Source: Enterococcus cecorum
Lineage (GTDB): Bacteria > Bacillota > Bacilli > Lactobacillales > Enterococcaceae
NCBI RefSeq assembly: GCF_023221775.1
Contig: NZ_JAKUDS010000005.1
Span: 44,641-108,640, forward strand
Direction of reading: 5' to 3'
DNA: 64,000 nucleotides
In this document: positions 1 through 7,306 of the stretch, piece by piece
Numbering within the stretch: the stretch's first letter is position 1
Layout of the letters: every line of letters starts with the position of its first letter
Translations under genes and position numbers: made by a program
The notes under the pieces: model-generated
What the model saw: the letters and a program-made list of their open reading frames with translations, nothing else
Database searches by the model: none
What the model was told of the DNA's origin: nothing

Positions 1-1
1 A

Positions 2-859
2 GGAAGAGCAGAAATACAAATTATCATTCCAAAATCATTTATGGCTTCATTGGTTAAGCGCAGAGAGATACAACCGATTTTACTAGTTTCACCCAAAGAA
101 AGCGAGATAGAGAATTGGGTTGAGGAACAGTTGCTTGTGTCATTACAAAATATTGATTATTTGGCAGCTATTTCCAATGAAAATATGCAGCATTTGACAA
201 AACTAATTCAATTGAAAAATGAGAAAAAATTGACGGTTCACCGAAAGGAATTAGTCGATATAAAAAATAAAAAAATAATTTCTAATCAAAGTTTAGGTTT
301 CTTGTTGATAATTATTTTGAGCGGAATGAGTTTTATTTCTACAAATATTATAAGAGATAAAGAGAGTAATATAATTAACAGAATAAAAATTGCTAGTAAT
401 GGAATAGGAGGATATTTAATTAGTTATTTCCTAATAGGTTTATTTGTATGTTTGATACAAGTCGTGATGATGTTGATGCTATTGTCTGTTCTTGGTATTC
501 ATTTCTCAATGGAGTTTTCATGGTTATGTTTGGTATTATTGTGCTACTCTTCGTTTGTTGTTTGTCTAGGAATCTTTATAGGTGTACATGCAGATAGTTT
601 ACTTTCAAACGAGCAAATTACGAATATTATCTTACTTCCTACTTCAATGTTAGCTGGTTGTTTATGGCCATCAACGATTATGCCAGTGTTTATGCAAAAA
701 ATAGGTCATATTTTTCCACAAAATTGGGTTTTAACAATGATTAATAATTATCAGATAAATCAGAATTTATTTGTAAATAATTGCTTGTACGTTTTATTTA
801 TAGTTTCTATTATTGTTTTATACTATTTTTCTTATCGTAGCTTGAATAAAGTAAGCTAG
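2..859 (+). CDS. ABC transporter permease, ABC-2 type (5' end outside window)
   Basis: The frame is already open at the first bases, with no stop before the first Met at 41, so the true start lies upstream. About 285 residues are visible. One hydrophobic segment (GFLLIIILSGMSF) is followed by the sequence IIRDKESNIINRIKIAS and then four to five more membrane segments. This is the usual arrangement of NatB/YhaP-type ABC-2 permeases, where the conserved E.(T/N)..RI segment follows the second membrane helix. The preceding soluble part would be the large extracellular loop. The cognate ATPase is not visible and is probably upstream. The substrate is unknown; a role in antimicrobial peptide export or immunity is only suggested by the export-rich neighbourhood. 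TAG stop at 857-859. Confidence 0.75.
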   Translation, partial: GRAEIQIIIPKSFMASLVKRREIQPILLVSPKESEIENWVEEQLLVSLQNIDYLAAISNENMQHLTKLIQLKNEKKLTVHRKELVDIKNKKIISNQSLGFLLIIILSGMSFISTNIIRDKESNIINRIKIASNGIGGYLISYFLIGLFVCLIQVVMMLMLLSVLGIHFSMEFSWLCLVLLCYSSFVVCLGIFIGVHADSLLSNEQITNIILLPTSMLAGCLWPSTIMPVFMQKIGHIFPQNWVLTMINNYQINQNLFVNNCLYVLFIVSIIVLYYFSYRSLNKVS

Positions 860-898
860 TAGGTAGGATAATTTATTGATTAGAGAGGACTTGAGGAT

Positions 899-1447
899 AT
901 GAAAAAAGTATGGTTGGTAGTTGTGGTTGTTATGGGCTTTTTCTTTTTTGGCAAATTGACAACAGTAGCTTTTGCTCAAGAAAAAGACTTTACGACTGTA
1001 TTTTCTGAAATAAAATTAAATTTAGATGACGAAGATATAGAAATAAAAAAATCAAGCGATGAATATTATCATGTGAATTTATTAAGGTGTCAAAATACGG
1101 TTAAAGTTGCTGAAGTAGATCATCAGTTGAAAATTTTTTCTGTAAAAGATACTAGGCATTGGTGGTCGCATCTTTTCTCTTTCAGCTTCAATAGTAAAGT
1201 AATTCTTGAAATTCCTGAAAAATGGCTAGACAAAGTTGAGATTCAAACGGAAAACAGCGATATTAGTTTGAAAAATGTATTATCTAAAGTAATTGTTGCT
1301 CACTCAGGAAATGGAGATATTCGAGTGGAGAATACACAAATTAAAACAGGTCGCATCGAATTGGAAAATGGTGACTTATATTTGAAAAATAGTGACTTGG
1401 GTGAAATCAAATTTGTATTAAAGAATGGGGATATCAGATATAAATAA
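899..1447 (+). CDS. Secreted DUF4097-like beta-strand repeat protein
   Basis: 182 residues. An N-terminal signal peptide (MKKVW, a hydrophobic run, then TVAFAQ) suggests export. The mature part is all-beta in character: repeated short strands ending in NGDI, SGNGDIRVEN and LENGDLYLKNSDLG, the pattern of the DUF4097 (putative adhesin / LiaX-like) right-handed beta-helix. It is shorter than most family members, which are usually 250-350 residues. The start at 899 is preceded by GAGAGGAC. It lies 39 bases after the ABC permease and is probably co-transcribed with it. DUF4097 proteins in Firmicutes often sit with cell-envelope stress or antimicrobial peptide resistance genes, which fits the context. 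The function is unproven. Confidence 0.65.
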   Translation: MKKVWLVVVVVMGFFFFGKLTTVAFAQEKDFTTVFSEIKLNLDDEDIEIKKSSDEYYHVNLLRCQNTVKVAEVDHQLKIFSVKDTRHWWSHLFSFSFNSKVILEIPEKWLDKVEIQTENSDISLKNVLSKVIVAHSGNGDIRVENTQIKTGRIELENGDLYLKNSDLGEIKFVLKNGDIRYK

Positions 1448-1503
1448 AATAGTATCAACTTTGACGGTATTCGTATAAGCTGTTTTGACGTTTTGATACT
1501 ATT
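1448..1503. repeat. Inverted repeat just after the DUF4097 gene
   Basis: AATAGTATCAA at 1448-1458 is mirrored by TTGATACTATT at 1493-1503 with a 34-base loop. The left arm begins immediately after the stop codon. No clean U-tract follows, so it is a poor intrinsic terminator. It may belong to the repeat-rich intergenic stretch that follows. Confidence 0.5.
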
Positions 1504-2409
1504 CGAGGATTTAAATGGTAATATCATTCAAAGGAGTCACTCTAGTAGTTTTGTATTTGAATCAAAACTTCTTCAATGAATAGCGTAAAGTGTCATTGAA
1601 TAATTACTGTTTTCTTTTCAAAATCGAAGCATATGCTAATGAACTCGCTTCTATACTAAACTAATACTAAATAGCGTTCAAAAGTTATGATTTTTCAGCG
1701 AGTTATTTTTGAGACCGTTGATGCAGAGTACTCATTATCAGGTCTATTTTTCAGAACCTTTGAACGCAAAATAGTATAAATTCAATAGTTTTGGTTCGAA
1801 CGTTTTTTAAGAGACTGTATAACTATTTGAAGTAATAAATATCTTGAAGGTTTAAATTAAACGCCTGCATTTGATTGAACAGATTTAGTGATGGATATTT
1901 TCGGATTCCAAGTGGCTAGGAAAATATTATCGCAAAAATATATATTTTTTTTCAGAGTGGTTAATTCAGAGAAAAGTGCTAAAATGGAATAAAGTAAGAA
2001 ACGACTATAAAAGTCTATTTACCAAGCGTTAGAGCTAGTTTATAATTAAATAATTGTAATAAAACTCAGGATATATAATGCAAACTAAATGGATATATTT
2101 TTGTTATATGAAAAATCTTATATGGAATTTTATTATGTCGTTTATCGCATATTTGATGTTGTTCAGGTGATAGACTATTGAAGATTAGATGAGAAAAGGC
2201 TATGCTATGTTCATAAAACTACTTAATATGTCTGGTAACAAATTGCTAAAATCAAGTTACCTGAAAGTGAATTTGATAGGGAAAAAATAAATAGTAAAAT
2301 TACTAAATCTATTTCTTTAATGATTTGGATTTTTGATGTTCAAATTGGTAAGAAAAATCGTCGTGGACGTTGGATTAGATAAGAAAGATTTTTAGTGGTG
2401 CAAAAAAGT
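1504..2409. other. Gene-free, repeat-bearing AT-rich stretch
   Basis: About 0.9 kb with no credible intact gene on either strand. It holds an 8-base inverted repeat (TTCAATGA 1572-1579 / TCATTGAA 1592-1599), a 114-base element with long imperfect terminal inverted repeats (1664-1777), and short open stretches that look like gene remnants. The clearest is a plus-strand frame of about 48 codons at roughly 2237-2382 that reads ...LPESEFDREKINSK...KKNRRGRWIR and then stops. I do not recognise its parent gene. Confidence 0.5.
1664..1777. repeat. MITE-like palindromic element with long imperfect terminal inverted repeats
   Basis: The left end ATACTAAATAGCGTTCAAAAG and the right end CCTTTGAACGCAAAATAGTAT are imperfect inverted repeats of about 21 bases around a non-coding core of about 70 bases. 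The total size of 114 bp, the absence of coding capacity and the terminal repeats fit a miniature inverted-repeat element. No obvious flanking target duplication was recognised. A folded non-coding RNA is the alternative. Confidence 0.4.
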
Positions 2410-2470
2410 AATAAAATTCGGGTGTTCGGACAAACAAAGATGTATTTGTTATGAATGTTCGAATTTTATT
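2410..2470 (+). terminator. Long hairpin with U-rich tail upstream of the ABC ATPase
   Basis: AATAAAATTCG at 2410-2420 pairs perfectly with CGAATTTTATT at 2460-2470. As RNA the stem extends inward by about eight more pairs using G-U wobbles (GGUGUUCG with UGAAUGUU). The right arm runs into a T-rich tract (ATTTTATTTTTTATTT). It could terminate upstream transcription or attenuate the ABC genes that start at 2503. Confidence 0.45.
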
Positions 2471-2502
2471 TTTTATTTAATATCTATAGTGGAGGGTGCA
2501 GG

Positions 2503-3372
2503 ATGCTCGAAGTCAAGTCTGTTAAGAAAAGTTATGGGAATGATGTTGTTTTAAAGGATGTTTCTTTGTCTGTAGAATCTGGAGAAATTGTTGGTTTTGT
2601 AGGTGAAAATGGTGCAGGAAAAACCACGTTAATTAGGGCGATTTTGGGTTTACACAATATAGATTCAGGCGAAATTATCTTTAATGGTGTCAAAAATTTT
2701 CAACATAACCAAATGATGATGAAACAAATAGGTTATTTGTTAGATACTGAGCTTTTTGAATATCTGAGTGCTTATCAGAGTTTGGAGTTAATGGGGATAT
2801 ATGAAGGAGAACGGTATAGTAAACAGCAAATAGAGGACATGTTAGCTCGAGTATTGCTAAATGTAGATAATAAACCGATTAAATCATACTCTTATGGCAT
2901 GAAACAAAGGTTACGTTTGGCAATGGCAATGATAAGGCCTCGTAAGTTATTAATTTTAGATGAGCCTTTATTAGGCTTAGATATTAAAACAATACAAGAA
3001 TTTAAACATTACCTAAGAGAGATTGCAAATTCAGGAGTGGCAATCTTATTATCCTCTCATCAGCTATCAGAAATTGAAGATATAATTGATCGATATATGA
3101 TTTTAGATTCAGGAGTTATTCAAAAAGAAGTATTAGGTAAGCAAACTGCTTATAAAGTATCATTAGGACTGGATGCTGCGGATGTGCAAAAATTTTTATC
3201 TGAATTAGGACTCAGTGATTCTGATAATATTAGAGTTGAGGGGAAGAATATATATGTCATAAGTCAAGATGTGTTGAATGTTGTTTTAAAAGCTGCTTAT
3301 AATCAAGAATTGAATGTTAAATTTCAACAAATTAACATTGTGAATCAATTGTTTTTAGATAAAGGAGAATAA
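2503..3372 (+). CDS. ABC transporter ATP-binding protein (BcrA-like)
   Basis: 289 residues. Walker A GENGAGKTT (about residues 37-45), signature SYGMKQR and Walker B KLLILDEP followed by LLGLD are all present, then a switch His in LLSSHQLSEIE. The C-terminal extension of about 80 residues is typical of BcrA/lantibiotic-immunity ATPases. I chose ATG 2503 because GGAGGG lies 8 bases upstream; an in-frame start further up at 2455 would sit inside the hairpin. One base separates its stop from the permease gene, so the two form an operon and a complex at the membrane. The likely role is export of, or protection from, a peptide antibiotic; the substrate is not readable from sequence. Confidence 0.85.
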   Translation: MLEVKSVKKSYGNDVVLKDVSLSVESGEIVGFVGENGAGKTTLIRAILGLHNIDSGEIIFNGVKNFQHNQMMMKQIGYLLDTELFEYLSAYQSLELMGIYEGERYSKQQIEDMLARVLLNVDNKPIKSYSYGMKQRLRLAMAMIRPRKLLILDEPLLGLDIKTIQEFKHYLREIANSGVAILLSSHQLSEIEDIIDRYMILDSGVIQKEVLGKQTAYKVSLGLDAADVQKFLSELGLSDSDNIRVEGKNIYVISQDVLNVVLKAAYNQELNVKFQQINIVNQLFLDKGE

Positions 3373-3373
3373 A

Positions 3374-4129
3374 ATGATTAATCTAATTTATGCAGAATTA
3401 TATAAATTATGGAAAAATAGAAGTGTCTTAGCGATTGGGGCTTTATCATTAATTCCATTTGTCTTTGCGTTCATGGTATCTTTGAATCTAAAATCAATGA
3501 AAATTGCTGACTCTGCATTTAGCTTGTTGACCTATCCACAAAGTATGTGGCAATTTGTTTACGGATTTTATTTGCCGATTTTAGTTATGACGTATCTATC
3601 ATGCTCGTTGGGACGTGAGTTGAAAAATGGAAGCTTGGTATATGAGGTGACAAGAGTGGCCAATAGGAAAAAAATAGTCTATGCAAGAATGTTAACTATT
3701 GTATTGCTTAACTTGGCGTATTTCCTTGTCTTTCAGTTAGTAAGTATATTGTCATATATGCTATTTATTAATAATACTCGTTTTGGAAATGGTTTAGGTA
3801 CATTTCAAAATGATTATGTAGAAATATTATTAAGCCTTTTCACATTATTATTACAAATGATACTTTGTCTATTGACTTTTGTTCTATCGATAAAGTTTTC
3901 TGCCATTATATCTGTTATGATATCGTTAGTAATCTCGATTTTAATTTCATTATGTTCAGGTATAACGGTAATTAGAGATTTTATTCCAGGTACTGTCTTT
4001 TATGGTTCGCAATTTTTCTCAGATAGTCGTTTACAGATAGTTATGTTTGAACAAAGTATAGAAATTATTTTGTTAATAGTACTAGCTGTTTTTGTCAGCC
4101 AGAGTCTATTTAAAAAGGTTAGCGTTTAA
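3374..4129 (+). CDS. ABC transporter permease, ABC-2 type (BcrB-like)
   Basis: 251 residues with six predicted membrane segments. It begins MINLIYAELYKLWKNRS, the cytoplasmic start typical of BcrB/lantibiotic ABC-2 permeases (ELxKLxxxR). The LGRELKNGSLVYEV stretch after the second helix is the conserved coupling region. It directly follows the ATPase gene and is its evident partner. Start ATG 3374 is preceded by AAAGGAG inside the 3' end of the ATPase gene. The substrate is unknown. Confidence 0.8.
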   Translation: MINLIYAELYKLWKNRSVLAIGALSLIPFVFAFMVSLNLKSMKIADSAFSLLTYPQSMWQFVYGFYLPILVMTYLSCSLGRELKNGSLVYEVTRVANRKKIVYARMLTIVLLNLAYFLVFQLVSILSYMLFINNTRFGNGLGTFQNDYVEILLSLFTLLLQMILCLLTFVLSIKFSAIISVMISLVISILISLCSGITVIRDFIPGTVFYGSQFFSDSRLQIVMFEQSIEIILLIVLAVFVSQSLFKKVSV

Positions 4130-4130
4130 G

Positions 4131-4349
4131 ATGAGTAAGAATATAATTAGCAGAATATTACTCGTAAGTTCTTTGTCTCTCAATAGTATTGTATTTTTGG
4201 TAATTTGCATGATTTTTACTACTGGTTTAGTTTCGCTACAACCAATATTTTTAGGAAAAATAAATGATGTAATAGCGGGTATAGTAAATATTCTTTTAAG
4301 GTTAGATAGTAGCATTATTAGCTGTATCTTCAGAAAATCCAGTTGGTGA
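4131..4349 (+). pseudogene. Truncated ABC-exporter N-terminus (likely remnant)
   Basis: A frame of 72 residues starts at ATG 4131, one base after the permease stop. It has one hydrophobic helix (SLNSIVFLVICMIF) followed by LQPIFLGKINDVI, which resembles the first transmembrane helix and exit loop of ABC exporters (..LQPxxLGKIIDxI). The similarity ends soon after and the frame closes at 4349, far short of the usual 550-600 residues. A second short frame at 4371-4433 with a GGGGGAAG-rich surround is not recognisable. I read this as the remains of a deleted exporter gene. An authentic small membrane peptide is possible but less likely. Confidence 0.4.
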
Positions 4350-4476
4350 AAATTGCATATTCGTTATTTTATGAAGGGGGAAGATTTTGTAACGGCTGAG
4401 TTATTTGCTAACAAATCATATATACTCGTCTAAGGGATAAAAGGTAAATATTCAACCGAAATAAAGGAGCTATTGA

Positions 4477-5643
4477 GTGAAATATAAAAAATTGTTAAAA
4501 CATAAGCATATTTTCTTGTTTTTGTTTGTATTCTATTTGTTGATGGGTGTTTCCAAATATGCTTTTGTACTATTTGCGCAAGAACATCAATCTTTGGATA
4601 ACTATTCATTATCATATTCAGCAATGGCAATATCAGGTGCACTGTCCTTTATGATTACCAATCAGATTCCCAAAAATAAAACCGTTGTCTATTTTCGTAT
4701 TTTTGTGCCGTTGTACGCATTGGGAATGTTTTTACGGATTTTTGTTGAAAATAGAGGGTTGGCTATCTTATCAGGGGTTATTGGTGGTCTTGGTGCTTCA
4801 GCGATACTGCTACTTGTTCGGCATTGGTTTTTACATATTGGCGACCAGGATAAAGGAAACAGTAATCTTATTCGCTCTTCACGATTTACCATTTCGAATA
4901 TTGCGAGTATCATTGCCGTGCCTGTGAGTGGATGTGCGATTTTTTTAATGAGCTTCTACCAAACAAATGCTTATGTGACATTGTTAGTCATCTATGCTTG
5001 CTTAATGTTATTATTGTCATTTACTAAGGTACCCAATATTGAAATTCCAGAAAAAAAGCAACAGTGGATTTTTTTACCACAAGATAGAGTTAGAGGCGTT
5101 TTACTTTATGTCATTACATTTCTTTTAGGAATCTGTGGTTCAATGATTACCTCCATTTTACCAGCAATCATCAAAGGTGCAGGGTGGTCTGTGATGGGCA
5201 CTACCTATCTAACTACGCTAATTGCTGTATTAACTTTGCTTTTGACGCTTATATTATCAAATAATTGGGTATCTAAAAAACTTAGCTTATTTTTCTTTTT
5301 GAATCAGCTTATCGGTATTTTGGTTGCACTAATTATTCCACTGATAGTGAATAGTAAAATGAGTATGTTAATCGTATTATTCGTTGTTGAGATGACATTA
5401 GCTGGTTATTTCGTGATTAGTGATTTGATGGATTATCAAGTCATTCCTAAGGCAGAATCAACTATTTATTTAGGAATTTTGCAATCTAGTTTTTTAGTTG
5501 GGGATTCAGTGGGTAGTCCGCTGGGAAGTTTTTTATATGATCGATGCGGTTTATCTGTTTTGTTTATGAGCTATGCGCTGATTTGTTGTGTTGGAACAAT
5601 TAGTTTTTTAGCCTATTATCATAAGTATAAAGAAAGAGGATAG
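4477..5643 (+). CDS. MFS transporter
   Basis: 388 residues, about 12 hydrophobic segments, no large soluble domain. The layout of two six-helix halves with a charged central loop (about residues 188-200, IEIPEKKQQW) is that of the major facilitator superfamily. The GTG start at 4477 is supported by AAAGGAG at 4464-4470, eight bases away. It is followed after 48 bases by a second MFS gene. A drug or peptide efflux role is inferred only from family and context; no substrate-specific motif was recognised. Confidence 0.75.
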   Translation: MKYKKLLKHKHIFLFLFVFYLLMGVSKYAFVLFAQEHQSLDNYSLSYSAMAISGALSFMITNQIPKNKTVVYFRIFVPLYALGMFLRIFVENRGLAILSGVIGGLGASAILLLVRHWFLHIGDQDKGNSNLIRSSRFTISNIASIIAVPVSGCAIFLMSFYQTNAYVTLLVIYACLMLLLSFTKVPNIEIPEKKQQWIFLPQDRVRGVLLYVITFLLGICGSMITSILPAIIKGAGWSVMGTTYLTTLIAVLTLLLTLILSNNWVSKKLSLFFFLNQLIGILVALIIPLIVNSKMSMLIVLFVVEMTLAGYFVISDLMDYQVIPKAESTIYLGILQSSFLVGDSVGSPLGSFLYDRCGLSVLFMSYALICCVGTISFLAYYHKYKERG

Positions 5644-5691
5644 TAGTGAGTGTTTAATATTCATACGAACAGTTTATGAGGAAAGTCTAGT

Positions 5692-6861
5692 ATGAAGATA
5701 AAAAATAAAAATGCAACGATTATTTATGCGAATCGTTTTATTTCGCTGATTGCTGAATATGGTTATACGATACTTATCAACATTTATTTATCGAGAATTT
5801 CTGTGCGTTTTGTGATGTATTTTTGGGCAGTGAAGCTACTAGCTAGCCTAGTCGCAGCTAAAGTCAAAAATTATTTGCCACAAAGCAATAGTCGAATGGT
5901 GCTATTTTCCATTGAAGCGATGAAAACGATTCTTTTGATTTTGCTTAGCTTCTACTTTGAATCACCTGTACTGTTTTTACTTGTTTTTCTTTTAGAGATA
6001 TGTCATACGTTGTTTTCTAGTAAGTTATATGCGATGGTTCCTAATTTAATTGCTAGTAATAATTTGATTCGTTTTAATTCAGTGTATACAAGTATTGGTT
6101 CGCTCTCTTATTTTTTAGCGCCGATGATTGTTGGAGTTAATCTCACGCCTCGTCAGCATTATCTATTTGTCTTATATGCTTTGTTAGTATTAATTGGTTC
6201 GATAGGCTTGTTATTTATGCATATCCAAATGAATGAGGACAAAAAGACTAAACAAGCAGAGAAAGTCAAACATAATTATCAATTTATGAGTATTATGAGA
6301 CATCCGACTGCTTTTTTGATGATGATGGTGATAGGTTTGCTGAGTTCAATAGGGGTACTTTTTGATACGTATGAAGTGAGGTATCTTATCCAAGGAATAG
6401 GACTGAGCGAGCAGCAATATTCTTTTTCGCTCTCTTTTTTAGCTGGTTGTTTTTTGGTGACGAGTGTGTTGTTGAGCTTTAAAAAAGAGTTTAAATCGCC
6501 TAAAAATGTATTCTTAATAGGAATGTTTATTTATATTTTGTATTTGATTCTGTTTTCGTTTGCTAAAAGCTATTTTCAGGTTTTATTTAGTTACATTTTG
6601 CTTGCGGTAGGACAAACGATTGCTGGGCTTGTGCAAAATGTTTATGTACAACAAAGTTTACCTGATGAAGAGATTCAAAATTACATGGTGTGGGATGAAG
6701 TTTTAAGTCGGAGCATTTCGGGGGCCTTTGTTTTGGCGGTGGGAGTATTTTCACCTGATGTCACTGCGCTTTTTGTTGTATTCCAAAGTTTTAGTTTGGT
6801 TGCAATGGGAATGTTCCTTATTTTCCTTTTAGTGAGTATAAGTTTGAAAAAGAAGACGTAA
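5692..6861 (+). CDS. MFS transporter (MFS_3-like)
   Basis: 389 residues with about 12 membrane segments. The N-terminal half contains LIASNNLIRFNSVYTSIGSLSY, like the NS..Y stretch seen in enterobactin-exporter-type (MFS_3) permeases. The central loop is cytoplasmic and lysine-rich (DKKTKQAEKVK). Start ATG 5692 has GAGGAAAG upstream. Two non-identical MFS genes in tandem after ABC export genes suggest a multi-pump export or immunity cluster. It ends before the terminator at 6905. Substrate unknown. Confidence 0.75.
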   Translation: MKIKNKNATIIYANRFISLIAEYGYTILINIYLSRISVRFVMYFWAVKLLASLVAAKVKNYLPQSNSRMVLFSIEAMKTILLILLSFYFESPVLFLLVFLLEICHTLFSSKLYAMVPNLIASNNLIRFNSVYTSIGSLSYFLAPMIVGVNLTPRQHYLFVLYALLVLIGSIGLLFMHIQMNEDKKTKQAEKVKHNYQFMSIMRHPTAFLMMMVIGLLSSIGVLFDTYEVRYLIQGIGLSEQQYSFSLSFLAGCFLVTSVLLSFKKEFKSPKNVFLIGMFIYILYLILFSFAKSYFQVLFSYILLAVGQTIAGLVQNVYVQQSLPDEEIQNYMVWDEVLSRSISGAFVLAVGVFSPDVTALFVVFQSFSLVAMGMFLIFLLVSISLKKKT

Positions 6862-6904
6862 ATTTTTGGCACATATCCTAGAATATTTTTACAGAGTCAT
6901 ATTA

Positions 6905-6952
6905 GTTAAAAACCGAGAAACTTTTTTGTGGAAGTTCTCGGTTTTAACTTTT
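6905..6952. terminator. Intrinsic terminator, closes the MFS transcription unit
   Basis: GTTAAAAACCGAGAA is mirrored by TTCTCGGTTTTAAC across a short loop, followed by CTTTTC. It insulates the rpoB promoter from upstream transcription. Confidence 0.8.
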
Positions 6953-7043
6953 CTAGAGTATAAGTGTAAAAACTTTGTGATTTATTCGCACATAGGGATG
7001 AAAAATCAATGTTGAGAATAAAAATGAAAAATTTCATGAAAGC

Positions 7044-7072
7044 TTGACAAATAAGCTAGAATTGTCTAAAAT
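7044..7072 (+). promoter_or_regulatory. rpoB-rpoC promoter
   Basis: Consensus -35 TTGACA (7044-7049) and -10 TAAAAT (7067-7072) are separated by exactly 17 bases. The start of transcription would be near 7079, leaving a leader of about 230 bases before rpoB. Confidence 0.8.
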
Positions 7073-7150
7073 ATATAGATGCAAAAACTATCAAAAAGTA
7101 TTATCAGTAGGAACGAAATATTGTCCGTTTCGGCTGTAGCATAAGGAAAA

Positions 7151-7198
7151 CAAAAGTAGAACAGGGATTTGAACACTTTCTATTTTTGATTTTTTTTT
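7151..7198 (+). promoter_or_regulatory. Candidate attenuator in the rpoB leader
   Basis: CAAAAGTAGA (7151-7160) pairs with TCTATTTTTG (7179-7188; one G-U pair) and is followed by nine T (7190-7198). This has the form of a weak, A/U-rich intrinsic terminator between the promoter and rpoB. A second leader hairpin lies downstream (TTTGTTAC 7223-7230 / GTAACAAA 7246-7253). Structured rpoB leaders have been proposed in Firmicutes; I cannot say whether this is one of them. Confidence 0.45.
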
Positions 7199-7306
7199 GC
7201 CTTAAAGCCGCAAAAAATACGATTTGTTACCTAAGTTTAATGTTTGTAACAAAAAAGTAATATTGGTTGGTAGCTATTTTGAAAGATTTTTGAAGGGGTG
7301 AAGAGC

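Noticed and set aside
2033..2050. GTTAGAGCTAGTTT as a CRISPR repeat or tracrRNA-like piece
   Set aside because: Single occurrence, no spacer-repeat periodicity and no cas genes in the window.
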